This document shows positions 12,796 to 14,503 of a DNA stretch of 14,503 nt, piece after piece. The position numbers and the translations under genes are program-made. The notes below the pieces were generated by a model, which worked only from the letters and a program-made list of their open reading frames with translations, was not told the origin of the DNA and did no database searches. How positions within the stretch are numbered: position 1 is the first letter of the stretch; each line of letters opens with the position of its first letter. The stretch comes from Desulfonatronovibrio sp046496945 (lineage in GTDB: Bacteria > Desulfobacterota > Desulfovibrionia > Desulfovibrionales > Desulfonatronovibrionaceae), in contig JAWOGL010000038.1 of assembly GCA_046496945.1 (NCBI GenBank), forward strand, positions 1-14,503, read 5' to 3'.

Positions 12796-14503
12796 ATGTT
12801 TAAATCTCCACCTCCACAAGTCTTTGATCTTATAGTCGCGGGTGCCGGACATGCAGGCTGTGAAGCTTCGCACGCAGCAGCATCTCTGGGGCTTAAAACA
12901 CTTCTTTTGACCATTAATATAGACCGCATAGGGCACCTCTCCTGCAATCCTGCCATAGGCGGCCTGGCCAAAGGCCATATGGTCAGGGAAATTGACGCCC
13001 TTGGAGGAGTCATGGGTGTCTGGGCTGACATGGCCGGTATTCAGTTCAGGAGACTCAATACCAGAAAAGGACCGGCGGTCCGTTCCACCCGGGCTCAGAT
13101 TGACCGCCGCAAATACATGGAAGCCGTCCAGCAGACTCTGTTTACCCTGGATAATCTTTACATCAGAGAAGCTTCAGTAGAGGAGATTATTACTGAAGAT
13201 TCAAAAGTACGCGGGATCCGGACCAGGATCGGGGAAAAAATTCAGTGCAGAAATCTTATTTTAACCACCGGCACCTTTATGAGGGGGCTCATTCATATCG
13301 GTCTGGATAATTATCAGGGCGGAAGATTGGGTGATCCTGCCTGCGCAGGACTGTCAGAATCCCTTTTAAAAATGGGAGTTGAACTGGGGCGTTTAAAAAC
13401 CGGCACTGTTCCCAGGCTTCTTAAAAACAGCATAGATTTTTCGGTCATGGAACCACAGTACGGGGATGAACCGCCTCCCAGATTCAGCTTCAGAGAAAAG
13501 CCCGAACTTCTGCCCCAGTTGCCCTGCCATATAACCTATACCAACCAGCAAACCCATCAGGCCATAGCCGGAGGCTTCGACCGTTCTCCTCTTTTTCAGG
13601 GAGTTATCAAAGGTACCGGAGCCAGATATTGCCCTTCCATTGAAGATAAAGTGGCCAGGTTTCCGGATAAGGACAGACATCAATTGTTTATAGAACCGGA
13701 AGGTCTGGACAGCTTTGAGGTCTATCCCAACGGTATTCCCACCAGTCTTCCCCTGGACATTCAGAAAGAAATGCTCAGGACAATTCCCGGCCTGGAACAG
13801 GCGATAATCGCAAGGCCCGGGTATGCTATTGAATACGACTATATATTTCCCACCCAGCTTAAGCCCACTCTGGAACTTAAAACCGTATCCGGGCTCTACT
13901 GTGCTGGGCAGATTAACGGGACCTCAGGCTATGAGGAAGCAGCCGCCCAGGGCCTGTGGGCCGCTTTGAACGTATGTTCCAGGCATAAAGGACAAGATGA
14001 TTTTGTGCTCAAACGCAGTGAAGCTTACATAGGAGTGCTGGTTGATGACCTGGTTACCAAAGGCACCATGGAGCCTTACCGCATGTTTACCTCCAGGGCG
14101 GAATACCGCCTGCTGTTAAGGGAAGACAATGCAGACCAGAGACTTACTCCCGCGGGAAGAAGAACAGGTCTGGTCAAGGACGCTCAATGGGATATTTTTC
14201 AGGATAAGAATGATAAAATCGCCAGGATCAGTAACGGTCTGAATTCGACAATAGTTCGTCCTGACGCGGCTACCAGAGACATATTGCAAAATATTAACGC
14301 CAGTATTCCCAAAAAAGCCATTACACTTGCTGATCTCCTGAGGCAGCCGCAACTTGAAATTAAAGATCTTGCTTCCTTCTGGCCTGAGCTTGCTGATTTT
14401 GATAAAGACCTGTTATTTCAGGTACAGATAGAAGTAAAATTTGAGGGTTATCTTAAAAGGCAGGAAGAACTGGTTCAAAGGTCTGAATATCACGAAAACT
14501 ATG
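12796..14503 (+). CDS. mnmG: tRNA uridine-5-carboxymethylaminomethyl modification enzyme MnmG, 3' end missing
   Basis: The frame is open from the ATG to the window edge, giving 569 residues; E. coli MnmG has 629, so about 60 C-terminal residues lie outside. With MnmE this FAD enzyme builds the cmnm5 group on wobble uridine 34 of several tRNAs. Seen here are the FAD motif GAGHAG (16-21), C50 in SCNPAIGGLAKGHMVREID, GIQFRRLNTRKGPAVRSTRA, the second conserved cysteine C279 in GTGARYCPSIEDK, and QINGTSGYEEAAAQG near the FAD end. No clear Shine-Dalgarno precedes the start. The ATG overlaps the stop of a two-codon frame (ATGCCTTAATG) and follows the peptidase stop by nine bases, so translation is probably coupled. 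The older name is gidA. Confidence 0.97.
   Translation, partial: MFKSPPPQVFDLIVAGAGHAGCEASHAAASLGLKTLLLTINIDRIGHLSCNPAIGGLAKGHMVREIDALGGVMGVWADMAGIQFRRLNTRKGPAVRSTRAQIDRRKYMEAVQQTLFTLDNLYIREASVEEIITEDSKVRGIRTRIGEKIQCRNLILTTGTFMRGLIHIGLDNYQGGRLGDPACAGLSESLLKMGVELGRLKTGTVPRLLKNSIDFSVMEPQYGDEPPPRFSFREKPELLPQLPCHITYTNQQTHQAIAGGFDRSPLFQGVIKGTGARYCPSIEDKVARFPDKDRHQLFIEPEGLDSFEVYPNGIPTSLPLDIQKEMLRTIPGLEQAIIARPGYAIEYDYIFPTQLKPTLELKTVSGLYCAGQINGTSGYEEAAAQGLWAALNVCSRHKGQDDFVLKRSEAYIGVLVDDLVTKGTMEPYRMFTSRAEYRLLLREDNADQRLTPAGRRTGLVKDAQWDIFQDKNDKIARISNGLNSTIVRPDAATRDILQNINASIPKKAITLADLLRQPQLEIKDLASFWPELADFDKDLLFQVQIEVKFEGYLKRQEELVQRSEYHENY

Overview
The window reads as a piece of chromosome from an anaerobic delta-proteobacterium-like organism, most likely a sulfate reducer of the Desulfovibrionales type. 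This is inferred from three features: a HesB-like selenoprotein read through an in-frame UGA, a small cysteine-rich PxxKW protein, and lysine synthesis through LL-diaminopimelate aminotransferase. There is no intact mobile element, CRISPR array, rRNA or tRNA. The left part has long, repeat-bearing AT-rich gaps; the right part is compact housekeeping DNA.

Positions 1-7016 (+ strand) hold a sensory cluster. It contains a stand-alone CheY-like receiver (434-814) and a soluble hybrid histidine kinase with four CBS repeats and a C-terminal receiver (1202-3427). These are followed by an exported substrate-binding protein of the branched-chain amino acid/amide type (3573-4832) and, three bases later, a membrane histidine kinase with a large periplasmic sensor (4836-7016). 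No ABC permease or ATPase gene is present, so the binding protein is more plausibly a ligand-presenting partner of the kinase than a transport component. The two kinase cores are close relatives, sharing the same extra segment after the phospho-histidine, and neither receiver carries a DNA-binding output. I infer a multi-input phosphorelay.

Positions 7017-9654 carry, on the - strand, dapL followed after 17 bases by an acetamidase/formamidase gene. Directly behind the formamidase stop, in the same frame, lies a 43-codon relic of a CheB-type methylesterase domain with no start and no catalytic part. The convergent gap also holds an inverted repeat whose left half recurs after the PxxKW gene.

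Positions 9655-14503 (+ strand) hold a DMT/EamA permease, the selenoprotein gene (10629-10928), two strong intrinsic terminators, the PxxKW gene, an M20 metallopeptidase and mnmG, cut by the window end. The selenoprotein is the most notable item. Ordinary gene calling breaks it at the UGA, but the frame runs from a perfect Shine-Dalgarno through UGA codon 32 to a C-terminal Cys-x-x-Cys-x-x-Cys. A hairpin with the geometry of a bacterial SECIS lies 19 bases after the UGA.
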